From Amycolatopsis sp. cg9 (GTDB taxonomy: Bacteria > Actinomycetota > Actinomycetes > Mycobacteriales > Pseudonocardiaceae), in contig NZ_CP166850.1 in assembly GCF_041346945.1 (NCBI RefSeq), forward strand, positions 9,222,501-9,286,500: DNA of 64,000 nucleotides, read 5' to 3'. Every line of letters begins with the position of its first letter. Positions within the stretch are counted from its first letter, which is position 1. Positions 62,475-64,000 of the stretch are shown piece after piece. The notes beneath the pieces are model-generated. The model made no database searches, was not told the origin of the DNA, and saw only the letters and a list, made by a program, of their open reading frames with translations. A program made the position numbers and the translations under genes.

Positions 62475-63407
62475 ATGAATCTCGCGGACCCGGCCACCAG
62501 CACACCGACCCCGGCCACCGCCATCCCCCCAGCCGCGCCCTCGCCCACCGCCCCGGGCACCGGCGCGGCGGCCACCGGGCACGCCGCAGTCAAGAGCACG
62601 GCCTTCGCAGATCCCGGTTCCGCCGCCGCGCACCCGGCTCGGCGCACGCAGTTCGTCACTGCCTACCACCTAGGCACACCAGCGCCGCGGTGGCGGGCCA
62701 CCGCCCTCAGCCACGCCCTGACCCACGCCGCATACGACATCCGCGCCGGCCGGTCCCTGTTCATCAAACTCATCCGCGGCGACGATCCCGACCTCGATCC
62801 CGCGCTCGCCCCCGACTGGGCTGTTCTCGCCGCAGCCCGCGATACCGCGATCCTCGTCCTGGGCGCCACACCGCTGGCCGCGCAGCTACGAGACCAGCTG
62901 GCCACCCCCGGCCCGGCCGGGCTCAGCCTCCTTCCCCTCCCCGGGCCGGGACTGCCCCTGCACCTGCTGACGCTCCCGCTCACCCGCGCGACCCGGCTGC
63001 TGCTGGAACGCGCCGGGTTCCGCTCGGCCGACGAGCTCGCTGTCGTGTCCGACACCTGCTGGAACCAGCTGCCCCGCTTCGGTCCGAAACGCTGCGCCGA
63101 ACTCGCCCACGTCCTGCTCCGCGAGCAGCAGGCCCGTCCACGCCGCGACCCCCTCACCCGTCATGCCCTGCTCGTCGCCGGCCTCACGGCCACCGACATC
63201 GCCCGGCACAGCGTGATGATCGAGCTGATGGTGCGCTCGGCCCTGCCGATCGAGACCGCCCGGCAGATCTGTGCCCTCCTTGCACTCGAAGACATTCCCC
63301 CGCTGAATCCCGAGATCACCGCCATGCTGACCGACGAGGACGCCGACCCGGCCCTGCTCGACCACTACCGCCGCACCCACCGCGCGGCCGTCCCCCGCCT
63401 GTGCTGA
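62475..63407 (+). CDS. Protein with RNAP-alpha-CTD-like module
   Basis: 310 aa from ATG 62475 after AAGGAAC. An Ala/Pro-rich front is followed by a mixed domain (RATALSHALTHAAYDIRAGR, DWAVLAAARDTAILVLGA). At about residues 175-220 lies LLLERAGFRSADELAVVSDT, then LPRFGPKRCAELAHVLL, which copies the helix-hairpin-helix of the RNA polymerase alpha C-terminal domain (LLKRAGI...NFGPKS-EEI). That module binds DNA and transcription factors. The rest is unknown. It may help the HTH proteins of the array to recruit polymerase. Confidence 0.65.
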   Translation: MNLADPATSTPTPATAIPPAAPSPTAPGTGAAATGHAAVKSTAFADPGSAAAHPARRTQFVTAYHLGTPAPRWRATALSHALTHAAYDIRAGRSLFIKLIRGDDPDLDPALAPDWAVLAAARDTAILVLGATPLAAQLRDQLATPGPAGLSLLPLPGPGLPLHLLTLPLTRATRLLLERAGFRSADELAVVSDTCWNQLPRFGPKRCAELAHVLLREQQARPRRDPLTRHALLVAGLTATDIARHSVMIELMVRSALPIETARQICALLALEDIPPLNPEITAMLTDEDADPALLDHYRRTHRAAVPRLC

Positions 63408-63720
63408 GACGCGATGACCGCAACCGCCCCACCAGGCCCCGCGCCGCCCGGCCTCCGCTCCTGCATCCTCACGCCGGCGCCGCACCCGTCCGTACGCTCC
63501 GGGCTCAGTGCGGTGGCGAGGAATGCGTCCCACCGTTGTCCGAGAAGGTCAGCGTCGCGGTCTGATCTACCCTAGTCGTGCAGTGCCGGAACGCAGAACA
63601 CCATGTCAGCCGGGATGCCTAACACCGCGACGACGTCCCAGGAGGCGACTCATTCCGCTCGCCGGCCGGCGCCTGCACAGCATTTCTCTACCGCCGATGG
63701 GGCCGGTGGCACCGGGCAAT
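63408..63720 (+). other. Gap at the end of the array
   Basis: About 310 bases. An ATG at 63414 opens a short Pro/Ala-rich frame of doubtful value. Nothing else is supported. Confidence 0.3.
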
Positions 63721-64000
63721 GGACTTACTCGCCGTTCTCCTCGACACCTGCGACAACGCCGGCGACGACGACGGCTGCCTGGCCGCACAAGACGGCCTCG
63801 CCACGGTTCTCCTTGCGGCGGGCCGGGCGCGCATCCGCGGCCGTTCCCCACTTGCTCCAGGCGATCTCACACGCACCCGACAACGTCGAAGACATGGCGC
63901 GTGCCGGACTGCTGATTCTGCTCGGCCGAACTGGACGAGCGACCGGACCCATGCAGGCAGGACGGCGTTTGCGGGCGCCTTGTCCTTTCTGGTCGATCGC
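63721..64000 (+). CDS. Partial gene with apparent frameshift, runs off window
   Basis: From ATG 63721 the frame reads MDLLAVLLDTCDNAGDDDGC, LAAQDGLATVLLAAGRARIR with GC-rich third positions. After the C run at 63846-63849 a second frame reads HLLQAISHAPDNVEDMARAG then LLILLGRTGRA, which is clearly protein-like and open to the window edge. An indel there would join them. The second frame alone is open from ATG 63603. Family unknown. Confidence 0.4.

Overview
The window is high-GC DNA from a filamentous actinobacterium. A Pseudonocardiaceae-like genome (Amycolatopsis, Saccharothrix or a relative) fits best: it carries ESX/type VII accessory genes (EspG, PPE-like and DUF3558 lipoproteins), Scr1-like XRE/DUF5753 regulators, a DUF574-type methyltransferase, an IS110 element, several IS481 elements, and coding frames with GC-rich third positions. 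No rRNA, tRNA, replication or core metabolic gene was seen, so this is accessory chromosome or a large mobile region. The taxonomic placement is inference.

Layout. 1-3.2 kb: a cut gene, small membrane proteins, and an HTH gene coupled to a gene broken by one amber codon. 3.6-9 kb: a pentapeptide-repeat membrane protein, an IS481 transposase, a beta-propeller-like protein with a short N-terminal tag, and an IS5-family element bounded by CTAG repeats. 9.2-13.4 kb: a frameshifted DddA-like deaminase toxin with its Imm1 immunity gene, a 43-aa peptide gene with its own promoter palindrome and terminator hairpin, and two unknown proteins. 13.4-21.8 kb: a secreted vWA/Ig-like/DUF11 protein and a seven-gene ESX accessory cluster. 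22-27 kb: a broken RidA gene, a TetR/membrane-protein pair with two clear operators, and an IS110 element. 27-42 kb: two NB-ARC/TPR proteins with nearly identical 126-bp repeats, DUF5958, HEAT-repeat and XRE genes, and an IS481 element that joins two broken loci. 42-45 kb: decayed genes, an alpha/beta hydrolase and an IS481 remnant. 45.6-48.6 kb: an AT-richer NACHT NTPase gene, almost certainly imported. 48.7-64 kb: a HAD phosphatase and an XRE-TPR regulator, then a co-directional array of about 17 genes, many overlapping by ATGA or GTGA.

How the genes may work together. Three STAND-type NTPases (two NB-ARC/TPR, one NACHT), a toxin/immunity pair, a tagged propeller protein and two trypsin-like proteases make this look like a defence or conflict island, repeatedly reshaped by insertion sequences. 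The propeller protein and the first NB-ARC protein share a 24-residue N-terminal tag although they lie about 20 kb apart, which suggests they bind or signal to each other. The right-hand array contains two related HTH proteins, a methyltransferase, a lipoprotein, two paralogous serine proteases, a winged-helix/TPR protein and a protein ending in an RNA-polymerase-alpha-CTD-like module. It is the best candidate here for a coherent system that I cannot name. Decay is widespread: at least eight genes are broken by amber codons, frameshifts, insertions or truncation.
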